A DNA stretch of 64,000 bases, taken from NCBI RefSeq assembly GCF_900104775.1, contig NZ_FNSA01000003.1, positions 2,418,001-2,482,000 of the forward strand. Direction: 5' to 3'. The translations under genes and the position numbers were made by a program. A model generated the notes under the pieces. The model ran no database searches, was not told the DNA's origin, and worked only from the letters and a program-made list of their open reading frames with translations. Below, piece by piece: positions 35,955 through 44,121 of the stretch. Each line of letters begins with the position of its first letter. Position 1 is the stretch's first letter. Source of the stretch: Tsukamurella tyrosinosolvens (GTDB taxonomy: Bacteria > Actinomycetota > Actinomycetes > Mycobacteriales > Mycobacteriaceae).

Positions 35955-37275
35955 CGTCCGGGGCGTCGGCGAGCAGCTCCAGCTCCTCCTCGGGGGCCGG
36001 GTCGCGGCCGATGACCATGCCGGCGACGGTCGCGACGGCGGCGACGGCGACGTACGCCGCGATGATCACCCAGGAGTCGGTCCAGCGGAAGAGCACGGTG
36101 AAGATGAGCGGCGCCATGCCGCCGCCCACGACACCGGCGAAGGTGTACGCCAGCGAGCTGCCTGCGTAGCGCAGGCGGGCGGGGAACTGCTCGGTGATGA
36201 AGGCCGCCTGCGGTCCGTACATGAGGGCGTGCAGCGACATGCCGACGACCACGCCGACGGTCAGCAGCACCCGGCTGCCGGACTGGATCATGAGGAACAG
36301 CACGGGGACCCACGCGGCGGTGAGCGCCGCGCCGATGCCGTAGACCAGGCGCCGGTTGAAGCGGTCCGTGAGCGAGCCCGCCAGCGGCATGACGAAGACC
36401 TGCACCGCGGATCCGGTCAGCACCGCCGTCAGCACGTGGCTCGTCGGGAAGTCCAGTTCCTTGGTGGCGTAGCTGGCGAGGAAGACGGTGAGCAGCGAGT
36501 ACAGGACGTCGGGGCAGATGCGCGAGAGCGCGGCGGCGAGCAGCGCGCGCGGGTGCCCGCGGAGCACCTCCGAGATCGGAGCTTTGGGCTGCTCCGCGCG
36601 CTCGGCGATGGCCTGGAATACGGGGGTCTCCTCCAGTCGCAGGCGGATGAGGAGACCGAAGACCACGAGGACGGCCGAGAGCAGGAAACCGATGCGCCAG
36701 CCCCAGTCGCGGAAGGCGTCCTCGGTGAGCAGCGCTGCGACGAGCGCGAGCACGCCGTTCGCCATGAGATTGCCGACCGGCACGCCGATCTGCGCCGCGG
36801 ACGCCCAGAATCCGCGCTTACGCGGATCGCCGAACTCGCTGGAGAGCAGCACCGCGCCGCCCCACTCGCCGCCGACGCCGACGCCCTGCGCGAAGCGCAG
36901 CAACACGAGGATCGTCGGCGCGATCACGCCGATCGTGCCGTAGCTCGGGAGCACGCCGATGAGCACCGTGGCGACGCCGATGAGCAGGAGCGTCGCGACG
37001 AGGACGTTCTTGCGGCCGATGCGGTCGCCGAGGCGGCCGAAGACGACGCCGCCGATCGGGCGCGCGAAGTAGCCGACGGCGAACGTCGAGAAGGACAGCA
37101 GGAGCCCGATGAACGGGTCCTCCGCGGGGAAGAAGACGTGCGGGAAGACGAGCGCGGAGGCGACGGAGTACAGGGCGAAGTCGTAGTACTCGAGGGAGGT
37201 ACCGGTGAGGCTGGCGATGTACGCCTTGACGGCGCCCTTCTGGGCGGCACTGGGCTCCGGCGAAGTGGTGGACAT
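35935..37275 (-). CDS. MFS transporter, metabolite:H+ symporter (MHS) family
   Basis: 446 residues from ATG 37275; a longer frame would run through the operator region. [29 protein letters not shown] and [26 protein letters not shown] are MHS hallmarks, followed by [21 protein letters not shown] proteins import carboxylates such as shikimate, proline or alpha-ketoglutarate. Overlap with pxpBC suggests it brings in 5-oxoproline or a related acid; the divergent GntR regulator likely controls it. Confidence 0.88.
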   Translation of the reverse strand: MSTTSPEPSAAQKGAVKAYIASLTGTSLEYYDFALYSVASALVFPHVFFPAEDPFIGLLLSFSTFAVGYFARPIGGVVFGRLGDRIGRKNVLVATLLLIGVATVLIGVLPSYGTIGVIAPTILVLLRFAQGVGVGGEWGGAVLLSSEFGDPRKRGFWASAAQIGVPVGNLMANGVLALVAALLTEDAFRDWGWRIGFLLSAVLVVFGLLIRLRLEETPVFQAIAERAEQPKAPISEVLRGHPRALLAAALSRICPDVLYSLLTVFLASYATKELDFPTSHVLTAVLTGSAVQVFVMPLAGSLTDRFNRRLVYGIGAALTAAWVPVLFLMIQSGSRVLLTVGVVVGMSLHALMYGPQAAFITEQFPARLRYAGSSLAYTFAGVVGGGMAPLIFTVLFRWTDSWVIIAAYVAVAAVATVAGMVIGRDPAPEEELELLADAPDGVDVPH

Positions 37276-37331
37276 GGGTGGGTCTCTTCTCGGTCGAGCG
37301 ATCGGGCTCTGATGTGATCCACACCATAAAC

Positions 37332-37379
37332 GATTGTTGAACAATCTGTCACTAGTCGGGGGTCGATTTGTTGAACAAA
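37332..37379. promoter_or_regulatory. Two GntR/FadR-type operators
   Basis: GATTGTT-G-AACAATC (37332-37346) and TTTGTT-G-AACAAA (37367-37379) are perfect palindromes sharing the core TTGTTGAACAA, with centres 34 bases apart, in the 133-base divergent region between the MHS transporter and gntR. They are the obvious binding sites of the adjacent FadR-type regulator. Confidence 0.75.
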
Positions 37380-37408
37380 AATCCGCTTCGCTCCGTAGGA
37401 TCGTCCGC

Positions 37409-38071
37409 GTGAGCACCGGACGGCAACGCGGCCACGCCGCGACGGAGGCGACCGACGACCTGCGGCGCGCCATCGTCGAGGGTGCACTGCGGCCGGGCGA
37501 CCCGCTGCGCGAGGAGCGCCTGGCGGCGGAGCTCGGGGTCTCTCGGAACACCCTCCGCGAGGCCATGCGCACCCTGGCCCACGAGGGCCTGATCGTCCAC
37601 GAGGCCAACCGCGGCGCCCGGGTCACCGCGCCCACCCGGGCGTCAGTGCGGGACATCTACCTGGTCCGGCGCACCGTCGAGCCGCCCGCGCTGCGCGCCG
37701 CGGGGCCCGAGCACCCCGGGACCGTCCGGATGCGCGACGCCGTCGCCACGGCGCAGGCTGCGGCGCGGCGCGGCGACTGGCAGGCGGTGGGCACCGCCGA
37801 CCTGGAGTTCCACCGCGCGATCGTCGGGCTCAGCGACAGCCCCCGGCTCGACGCCGTCCTCGACTCGATCCTCGCCGAGTTGCGCCTCGCCTTCGGCGCG
37901 ATCGCGGACCCCGAGTTCCTGCACGCGCCGTTCCTCGACGACAACGTGACGATCCTCGAGACCTTCCTCGGCGGCCGCGGCGACGAGGCGGCGACGCTGC
38001 TCGAGGAGTACCTCCTCCGCTCGGAGGAGACGCTGTTCGGCGCACAGCCGGTCTCGAAGATCACATCGTGA
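37409..38071 (+). CDS. GntR/FadR-family regulator of the MHS-pxpBC unit
   Basis: 220 residues from GTG 37409; the frame opens at 37334 but that would translate across the operators. The winged HTH spans about 15-75 (EATDDLRRAIVEGALRPGDPLREERLAAELGVSRNTLREAMRTLAHEGLIVHEANRGARV), and an FCD ligand domain follows with DLEFHRAIVGLSDSPRLDAVLD. It diverges from the MHS transporter and pxpBC genes and should respond to the imported acid. Its stop overlaps a GTG of the next frame. Confidence 0.88.
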   Translation: MSTGRQRGHAATEATDDLRRAIVEGALRPGDPLREERLAAELGVSRNTLREAMRTLAHEGLIVHEANRGARVTAPTRASVRDIYLVRRTVEPPALRAAGPEHPGTVRMRDAVATAQAAARRGDWQAVGTADLEFHRAIVGLSDSPRLDAVLDSILAELRLAFGAIADPEFLHAPFLDDNVTILETFLGGRGDEAATLLEEYLLRSEETLFGAQPVSKITS

Positions 38072-38112
38072 GGAGCGGCCCCTTCGAGGGTTCCACCCGT
38101 AGAATAAGTTCC

Positions 38113-39024
38113 ATGTTCGAAGGACTTTTGGCGCTCGGGATCCGCAACGGAACGATCGTCCGCGTCTCCCTCCCCGGCGGCGCGGTCGAGACCGTGTACA
38201 CCGACGAGGCCGGGGCCTCGCCCGACGGCGTCCTCGTGGAGGACGGGCGGATCTTCTGGACCACGATGGGGCGTCCCGTCCGCGATCCGGAGCGCACCGG
38301 CGAGGCGGGCCTGGACTACTCGGCCCGCACGGGCGGCGTGCATTCGATCCGGACCGACGGCACCGACCGGCGCGACCTCGTGGCACCGGGCGCGATGACC
38401 ACCGGGAAGCAGCTCGCGTCCGACGGTGCCGGCCGCCTCTACTGGGGCGATCGCGAGGGCTGTCGGGTGAGTTCCGTCCGGACCGACGGCACCGGCCTGC
38501 ACGACCTCGTCGTCAACTCCCCCGAGCCCGACCGCCTCGCCGAGTGCGTCGGCGTCGCGGTCGACCCCGCGCGCCGCTACCTGTACTGGACGCAGAAGGG
38601 ACCCGCGAAGGGCGGCCGCGGACGGATCCTCCGCGCCGGCCTCGACCTCCCGCCCGGGGCGACACCGGAGGACCGCGACGACATCGAGACGCTGTGGGAC
38701 GGACTGCCCGAGCCGATCGACCTGGAGATCGTGGGCGACACCCTCTACTGGACCGACCGGGGCGCCGCCCCCGACGGGAACTCGCTCAACCGGGCTCCGC
38801 TCCCGGCGGCCGGCGGCCGTGGGGGCGCGCCCGAGATCCTGGCGCGCGGCTTCGACGAGGCGATCGGCCTGGCCGTCGACGCCACCGCGGGACTCGCCTA
38901 CGTCTCCGACCTCGGTGGACGTATCTGGCGCGCGCCGCTCGACGGCCGCGCCCCGGAGATCCTCGTCGACCTCGGCACGCTCGTATCCGGCATCGTCGGC
39001 CTCCCCGCCACCGACCCGCACTGA
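38113..39024 (+). CDS. YWTD-type beta-propeller protein
   Basis: 303 residues from ATG 38113. TAGAAT (38100-38105) sits 7 bases before this ATG, the spacing of a leaderless promoter; a GTG at 38068 overlapping the gntR stop is the alternative. Repeats of the YWTD propeller class occur along the chain: IFWTTMG, LYWGDREG, YLYWTQKG, LYWTDRG and IWRAPLDG. Bacterial members resemble SMP-30/gluconolactonase-like proteins and are thought to be lactonases or binding proteins. Followed at 13 bases by a 3-hydroxyacyl-CoA dehydrogenase gene. Confidence 0.78.
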   Translation: MFEGLLALGIRNGTIVRVSLPGGAVETVYTDEAGASPDGVLVEDGRIFWTTMGRPVRDPERTGEAGLDYSARTGGVHSIRTDGTDRRDLVAPGAMTTGKQLASDGAGRLYWGDREGCRVSSVRTDGTGLHDLVVNSPEPDRLAECVGVAVDPARRYLYWTQKGPAKGGRGRILRAGLDLPPGATPEDRDDIETLWDGLPEPIDLEIVGDTLYWTDRGAAPDGNSLNRAPLPAAGGRGGAPEILARGFDEAIGLAVDATAGLAYVSDLGGRIWRAPLDGRAPEILVDLGTLVSGIVGLPATDPH

Positions 39025-39037
39025 GAACGGAGTCGCC

Positions 39038-39916
39038 ATGCCCCTCCCCTTCACGTTCGACGACGTCCGCCGCCGTCCGGTCGCCGTGGTCGGCGCCGGC
39101 ACCCTCGGCCGCCGGATCGCGCTGATGTTCGCGACCCGCGGCGGCGACGTCCGCGTCCACGACCCGAATCCCGACCAGGCGCGCGCCGCAGTGGACTACG
39201 TGGCCGACACGCTGCCCGAGATCCTCGCCCGGCGCGGGTCGGGTGAGGCGGGGCGGGCCATCGCGGCCGACGACCTCGCCGCCGCGCTCGACGGTGCCTG
39301 GCTCGTCGTCGAGGCGGTGCCGGAGCGGCTCGACATCAAGATCCCGCTGTGGGGCGAGATCGCCCGCGCCGCACCGTTCGACGCGATCCTCACGACGAAT
39401 TCCTCGTCGTACGCCTCGCGGCTGATGAGCGAGAACATCCGCGACCGGACCCGCTTCTGCAACCTGCACTTCTACATGCCTCCGGCCGCCAACGCGGCCG
39501 ACGTGATGTCCGACGGCGAGACGGCCCGCGAGGTCATCGACACCCTGCTCACCGTGCTGCCCGAGTTCGATGTGCACCCGTTCGAGGCCCGCCGCGAGAG
39601 CACGGGCTTCATCTTCAACCGCGTGTGGGCGGCGATCAAGCGCGAGTCGCTGGCCGTCGTCGCGGAGGGCGTCGCGCGGCCGGAGGACGTGGACGGCATG
39701 TTCCGGCTCAACTGGCACATGCCCGCGGGGCCGTTCCAGATGATGGACCGTGTCGGCCTGGACGTCGTGCTCGACATCGAGGACCACTACGCCGCCGAGA
39801 ACCCGCACCTGCCCGAGGGGCCGCGGCGCCTGCTCCACGAGTACGTCGACGCCGGCAGGCTCGGTGTGAAGACCGGCGAGGGCTTCTACCGCTACCCGCC
39901 CGCTAGCGCTCCGTGA
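39038..39916 (+). CDS. 3-hydroxyacyl-CoA dehydrogenase family protein
   Basis: 292 residues. The NAD-binding motif is VAVVGAGTLGRRIALMFATRGGDV with Asp at the end of beta-2 (VHDPN). LVVEAVPERLDIK and LTTNSSSYASRLM follow the family, but the catalytic His region reads RFCNLHFYMPP where classical enzymes have GLHFFNPP. The C-terminal domain has GFIFNRVWAAIKRE. It could act on a 3-hydroxy acid or lambda-crystallin-type substrate. Probably an operon with the propeller gene. Confidence 0.83.
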   Translation: MPLPFTFDDVRRRPVAVVGAGTLGRRIALMFATRGGDVRVHDPNPDQARAAVDYVADTLPEILARRGSGEAGRAIAADDLAAALDGAWLVVEAVPERLDIKIPLWGEIARAAPFDAILTTNSSSYASRLMSENIRDRTRFCNLHFYMPPAANAADVMSDGETAREVIDTLLTVLPEFDVHPFEARRESTGFIFNRVWAAIKRESLAVVAEGVARPEDVDGMFRLNWHMPAGPFQMMDRVGLDVVLDIEDHYAAENPHLPEGPRRLLHEYVDAGRLGVKTGEGFYRYPPASAP

Positions 39917-40529
39917 CCAGTTTCGCGCCGAAGCCGATGAGCGCGACCCCGGCGACGCCGTCCAGCATCCGGCGGGTGCGCGGGGTCCGCATCCACCGGG
40001 TGACGGTGCCCGCGGCCGCGATCAGGACGCCGCAGTAGACCGCCGTCAGCGCGATGTAGACACCGCCGAGGGCCAGCGTCGTCCAGGTCACCGAGTAGCC
40101 GCTGGGCACGAAGCCGGGGAGCAGGCTGACGAACAACACGCCGATCTTCGGGTTCAGCATGTCGGTGAGGAAGCCCGCGGTGAACCCGCCGGTGCGCCAC
40201 GAGGACTCGACCGGCGGCGCGGGCTCCTCCCCCAGGGCCGAGCCGCGCACCACGGCGCGCAGCGACTGGACGCCCATGGAGATCAGGTAGGCGGCGCCGA
40301 GCACCTTGAGCGCGGTGTACCCGTACTCGCTGGCCTTGAGCATCGCCGAGATGCCGAGGACGGCCGCGACGACCCACACCACGAGGCCGCTGAGCACACC
40401 GAGACTCGTGCGCAGGCCGGCGCCCCGGCCGCCCTGCACCACGCCGCGGACGACGACGAGGGTGTCGGGGCCGGGCAGCACGACGAGGAGCGTGGAGGCG
40501 GCGGCGAACGAGAGCAGGGCGACGAGCAT
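39903..40529 (-). CDS. LysE/RhtB-family exporter
   Basis: 208 residues with five to six helices. LLVVLPGPDTLVVVRGVVQGGRGAGLRTSLGVLSGLVVWVVAAVLG is the LysE/RhtB signature, and GFLTDMLNPKIGVLFVSLLPGFV is the second conserved block. These proteins export amino acids or related small solutes. The last bases overlap the convergent dehydrogenase gene. The next upstream gene is an AraC regulator in the same direction, 51 bases away. Confidence 0.88.
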   Translation of the reverse strand: MLVALLSFAAASTLLVVLPGPDTLVVVRGVVQGGRGAGLRTSLGVLSGLVVWVVAAVLGISAMLKASEYGYTALKVLGAAYLISMGVQSLRAVVRGSALGEEPAPPVESSWRTGGFTAGFLTDMLNPKIGVLFVSLLPGFVPSGYSVTWTTLALGGVYIALTAVYCGVLIAAAGTVTRWMRTPRTRRMLDGVAGVALIGFGAKLVTER

Positions 40530-40580
40530 TCGATGATCTAAGCAGGCGCCGCGGGTTACGCGGAAGTCACCTGCGGGGCG

Positions 40581-41543
40581 TCACACCGCGGTCGTGGCTG
40601 TCTCGCTCGGCGACTCCCCGAAGCGCGCCCGATAGTCGACGGCGAACCTGCCGAGGTGGGTGAGCCCCACGCTGAGCGCGACGTCGGTGACGGTACGGCC
40701 CGGATGCATCGCGTCGAGCAGCCGGGCGCGCGCCGCGAGCAGCCGCCGCTCCTTGACCACCGCGGTCGGCGTCGATTCGAGCTCGGAGCGGCACGCCTCA
40801 CGGAGGGCCCGAACGCTGACCCGCAGGCGCTCCGCGAGCCATCCCGGCCCGAGCGGGTCGGCGAGGTGGTCGTCGATGAGCGTGACCATCCGCGAGCCGA
40901 GCGTGGCCGCCCCGTCCGCCGCCGCCGCCAACGCGGCACTGTAGTTGTGGGGCTGCACGTCGAGCAGCTGGTTGACGACCCCGCGGGCCAGGTACTCGGA
41001 GCAGTCCGCACCGCCGACGGAGGACGCACCGCGGAGCGCCTCGTCGCCGAGGAACCGGACCATCCGGACCCAGGAGGCCACGTCCGGCCGACGCAGGTCC
41101 ATGCCGACGTCGAACCGCAGGGGCGTGGTGATCTCGCGGCCGAGGCGCCGCATGAGCTCCCGGTCGACGGTGCTGCGCCGCAGCCGCACGCACAGCTGCG
41201 GATTGCCGCGCTGCCAGGTCATCGACGTCGGCGATGTCGGCGACAGGACGGTGGCCAGGTGCGGCGAGGACTGGACGCGCGTCGCGCCGTGTTCCACGAC
41301 CGCCCGGCCCGCGAGAGGGATCTGCACCAGGTAGAAGGTGGCCAGCGGGCCGGGCCGGATCTGGACCGGCTCGCCGTAGTCGAGGTGCACGAGGCCCATC
41401 GAGCCGACGGTGTCGATGCGCAGCCTCATGTCGATGGCGTGGGCGCGCCCCACCGGGTCGAGCCGGTGGTCGCAGAAGAAGTCGGCAACCCGCGCCCGGG
41501 CGAGGTCGACGTCCCGCGTCCGGAGGACCGTCGGTGCGGTCAC
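40581..41543 (-). CDS. AraC-family regulator (AraC-binding-like domain)
   Basis: 320 residues from GTG 41543, which has GGGAGG five bases upstream; a GTG two codons earlier is possible. The N-terminal 200 residues are an AraC-binding-like ligand domain (LATFYLVQIPLAGRAVVEHG, SPTSPTSMTWQRGNPQLCVRLRR). The C-terminal double HTH includes WLAERLRVSVRALREACRSELESTP and TVTDVALSVGLTHLGRFAVDYRARFGESPSE. It diverges from an SDR-FMO-oxidase operon and is the candidate activator of it and of the 49.8 kb operon, whose promoters share an element. Confidence 0.88.
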   Translation of the reverse strand: MTAPTVLRTRDVDLARARVADFFCDHRLDPVGRAHAIDMRLRIDTVGSMGLVHLDYGEPVQIRPGPLATFYLVQIPLAGRAVVEHGATRVQSSPHLATVLSPTSPTSMTWQRGNPQLCVRLRRSTVDRELMRRLGREITTPLRFDVGMDLRRPDVASWVRMVRFLGDEALRGASSVGGADCSEYLARGVVNQLLDVQPHNYSAALAAAADGAATLGSRMVTLIDDHLADPLGPGWLAERLRVSVRALREACRSELESTPTAVVKERRLLAARARLLDAMHPGRTVTDVALSVGLTHLGRFAVDYRARFGESPSETATTAV

Positions 41544-41618
41544 GTGCACCTCCCTGTGGCGTGGATCACTCCCCCATCATGTGCTGCATTCCTGCCTGTC
41601 GTCAAGCAGGCGCGATAC

Positions 41619-41654
41619 CGCGATCTGGATAGCGCCCGCGTCGGAGCGGATAGC
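41619..41654 (+). promoter_or_regulatory. Candidate AraC-type binding site, copy 1
   Basis: CGCGATCTGGATAGC (41619-41633) is identical to 49739-49753. GGATAGC recurs at 41648-41654, 21 bases on, i.e. two helical turns, the direct-repeat layout of AraC-family sites. It ends about 80-100 bases before the SDR gene at 41733. Confidence 0.55.
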
Positions 41655-41732
41655 AGCGCTATGACCTGCATCACTACCGTCCCGATCGACCGGCGCCTCC
41701 GCGGCGCCACGGAACCGACGCGAGGTGGAGGC

Positions 41733-42536
41733 ATGACGGGAAATCTGGACGGGCGTACAGCGATCGTGACGGGTGGAGCGACCCTGGTGGGGCACGGCGT
41801 GGTGGAGGCGCTGCACGCGGAGGGCGCCACGGTGATCGTCGCCGACATCGACGCCGACGGTGCCCATGCGATCGCCGACCGGCTCGGCGACCGCGTGACC
41901 GCACGGACCACCGACATCACCGACGATGCGCAGGTCGCGGACCTGGTCGCCGGAGCCGTCCGCGAGCACGGCGGGCTCGACATCGTCGTGAACCTCGCCT
42001 GCACGTACCTCGACGACGGTGCCGACACCGCCCGCGCCGACTGGCTCACGGCCTTCGATGTCAACGTCGCGAGCGCCGTGCGCGTGGCGGCGGCGGCGCG
42101 GCCCGCGCTCGCCGCGAGCGGCCACGGCTCCGTCGTGAACTTCACGTCGATCTCGAGTTCGGTGGCGCAGACCGGCCGCTGGGTCTACCCCGCCTGCAAG
42201 GCGGCGCTGGTCCAGATCACCCGGTCGATGGCCATGGATTATGCCGCCGAGCGGATCCGCGTGAACTCGGTCAGCCCCGGCTGGGTCTGGTCGAAGATCA
42301 TGGACACCGTCTCCGAACACGACCGCGCGCACACCGACGGCGTCGCCGCTCCCTTCCACCTCACCGGCCGCGTCGCGGACCCGATCGAGGTCGGCCGCGT
42401 GGTCGCCTTCCTGTGCTCCGACGCCGCGTCCGTGGTGACCGGCGCCGATTGGGCCGCCGACGGCGGCTACTCCGCGATGGGGCCCGAGCAGGCCGCCCCC
42501 GCGATCCCCCTGTTGGCCCCCGCGGGCACCGAGTAG
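41733..42536 (+). CDS. Short-chain dehydrogenase/reductase
   Basis: 267 residues with a GGTGGAGG ribosome-binding site. TAIVTGGATLVGHGVVEAL is an SDR cofactor loop with Asp after beta-2 (VADIDADG) suggesting NAD. The usual NNAG reads NLAC. The catalytic Ser (FTSISSS) and YPACK are present. It ends with the classical C-terminal VVTGADWAADGGYSAMGP. First gene of a three-gene operon with an FMO and a CrtI-like oxidase, probably under the divergent AraC protein. Confidence 0.88.
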   Translation: MTGNLDGRTAIVTGGATLVGHGVVEALHAEGATVIVADIDADGAHAIADRLGDRVTARTTDITDDAQVADLVAGAVREHGGLDIVVNLACTYLDDGADTARADWLTAFDVNVASAVRVAAAARPALAASGHGSVVNFTSISSSVAQTGRWVYPACKAALVQITRSMAMDYAAERIRVNSVSPGWVWSKIMDTVSEHDRAHTDGVAAPFHLTGRVADPIEVGRVVAFLCSDAASVVTGADWAADGGYSAMGPEQAAPAIPLLAPAGTE

Positions 42537-42549
42537 GAGAAGAACAGCC

Positions 42550-44121
42550 ATGCGTATCGCCGTGATCGGAGCCGGCTTCGCCGGAGTCTCCGCAGCCAAG
42601 GTCCTCACCCAGTTCGGCCACGACGTCACCGTCTACGAGAAGGCCCCCGACATCGGCGGCGTCTGGAGCGCGTCCCGCCGCTACCCCGGCCTGCGCACGC
42701 AGAACAACAAGGGCACCTACTGCCTGTCCGACCTCCCGATGCCGCGGCACTACCCGCAGTGGCTCGAGGGAGCGCAGGTCCAGGAGTACCTCGACGCGTA
42801 CGTCGACCGGTTCGGGCTGCGCGACCGGTTCCGGGTCTCCACCACCGTCATCTCCGCCACCCTGTCCGAGCCCGACGGTGCGCCGTCGGGCGACGTGACG
42901 GCGGATCCGGCGCTGCGACCGGTGATCTGGTCGGTGACCGCCGAGGGCCCGGAGGGCGTGAGCACCGAGGACTACGACTACCTCGTCGGCGCCAACGGCA
43001 TCTTCTCGGCACCGTCGATCCCCGCGTGGCCGGGCCGGGACGCCTTCGAGGCCGCGGGCGGCCGGGTCTGCGCCCCCGGCGACGTGCACGCGCTCGACGA
43101 GGTCACCGGCCGCGACGTGCTCGTCGTCGGCTACGGCAAGTCGGCCTGCGACGTCGCCTCCGCCATCGCGCCCGTCACCGCCAGCGCCACGGTCATCGCG
43201 CGGAAGCTGCTGTGGAAGATGCCGCGCCACCTCGGCGGCGCCGTCAACTACAAGTTCCTCATGCTCACCCGCCTCGGCGAGGCGCTGTTCGAGTACCAGC
43301 GCCTGCGGGGCGTCGAGGCCTTCCTCCACGGCGCCGGCAAGCCCGTCCGCAACAGCATGCTCGCGAGCCTGCAGGCGGTCGCGACGAAGCAACTCAAACT
43401 CAAGCAGCACGGGCTGGTCCCGGACGGCGACTTCGAGAGGATCGCGCGCAGCACCGTGAGCCTCGTCAGCGAGGGCTTCTTCGAGGCGGTCCAGGACGGC
43501 TCCCTCGCGGTGCGCCGCGACACGGAGATCACCGAGCTGTTGGTCGAGGACGGCCGCCCGGCGGCGCGCCTGTCGGACGGGTCGACGGTGCCGGCCGAGG
43601 TGGTCATCGCGGCGACCGGCTGGCGGCAGGACGTGCCCTTCCTGGACGCCGACGTGCAGGCCCGGCTCACCGACGTGAACGGTGACTTCGAGCTGTACCG
43701 GTTCATCCTCCCGCACGAGGTCCCCGGCCTGGCCTTCGTCGGCTACAACTCCTCCTTCTTCTCGCCCCTGTCGGCGGAGATGGCCTCGCTCTACGTCGCG
43801 CACGTGCTCGACGGCGCCGCCGAGCTGCCGCCGGTGCCGGACCGCCGCGAGCAGGTGTCGGCGCGGCTGCACTGGATGCGCGGACGCACCGAGGGCCACC
43901 ACGCCCGGGGCACCAACCTGATCCCGTTCTCGATGCACAACATCGACGAGATCATCGAGGAGATGGGCCTGCGCCTCCCCCGCCGCCAGCGGGTGCGCGA
44001 GTGGCTGCTCCCGCCGAAGCCCGCGGACTACCGGTGGGTGACGCGGCGACTGCTCGCCCGCCGCCCCCGCCCCGTCGCGCCCGCACCTCGGTCCGGAGCC
44101 GGCTCGAGGCGCGTCGCGTGA
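42550..44121 (+). CDS. Flavin-containing monooxygenase family protein
   Basis: 523 residues. FAD motif IAVIGAGFAGVSAAKVL at residue 3, YEKAPDIGGVWSASRRYPGLRTQNNKGTY resembling FMO/lysine-N-hydroxylase relatives, and the NADPH motif VLVVGYGKSACDVAS at about 196. The BVMO fingerprint is not evident, so N- or C-hydroxylation is as likely as Baeyer-Villiger oxidation. Arg-rich C-terminus. The stop overlaps the GTG of the oxidase gene. Confidence 0.87.
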   Translation: MRIAVIGAGFAGVSAAKVLTQFGHDVTVYEKAPDIGGVWSASRRYPGLRTQNNKGTYCLSDLPMPRHYPQWLEGAQVQEYLDAYVDRFGLRDRFRVSTTVISATLSEPDGAPSGDVTADPALRPVIWSVTAEGPEGVSTEDYDYLVGANGIFSAPSIPAWPGRDAFEAAGGRVCAPGDVHALDEVTGRDVLVVGYGKSACDVASAIAPVTASATVIARKLLWKMPRHLGGAVNYKFLMLTRLGEALFEYQRLRGVEAFLHGAGKPVRNSMLASLQAVATKQLKLKQHGLVPDGDFERIARSTVSLVSEGFFEAVQDGSLAVRRDTEITELLVEDGRPAARLSDGSTVPAEVVIAATGWRQDVPFLDADVQARLTDVNGDFELYRFILPHEVPGLAFVGYNSSFFSPLSAEMASLYVAHVLDGAAELPPVPDRREQVSARLHWMRGRTEGHHARGTNLIPFSMHNIDEIIEEMGLRLPRRQRVREWLLPPKPADYRWVTRRLLARRPRPVAPAPRSGAGSRRVA

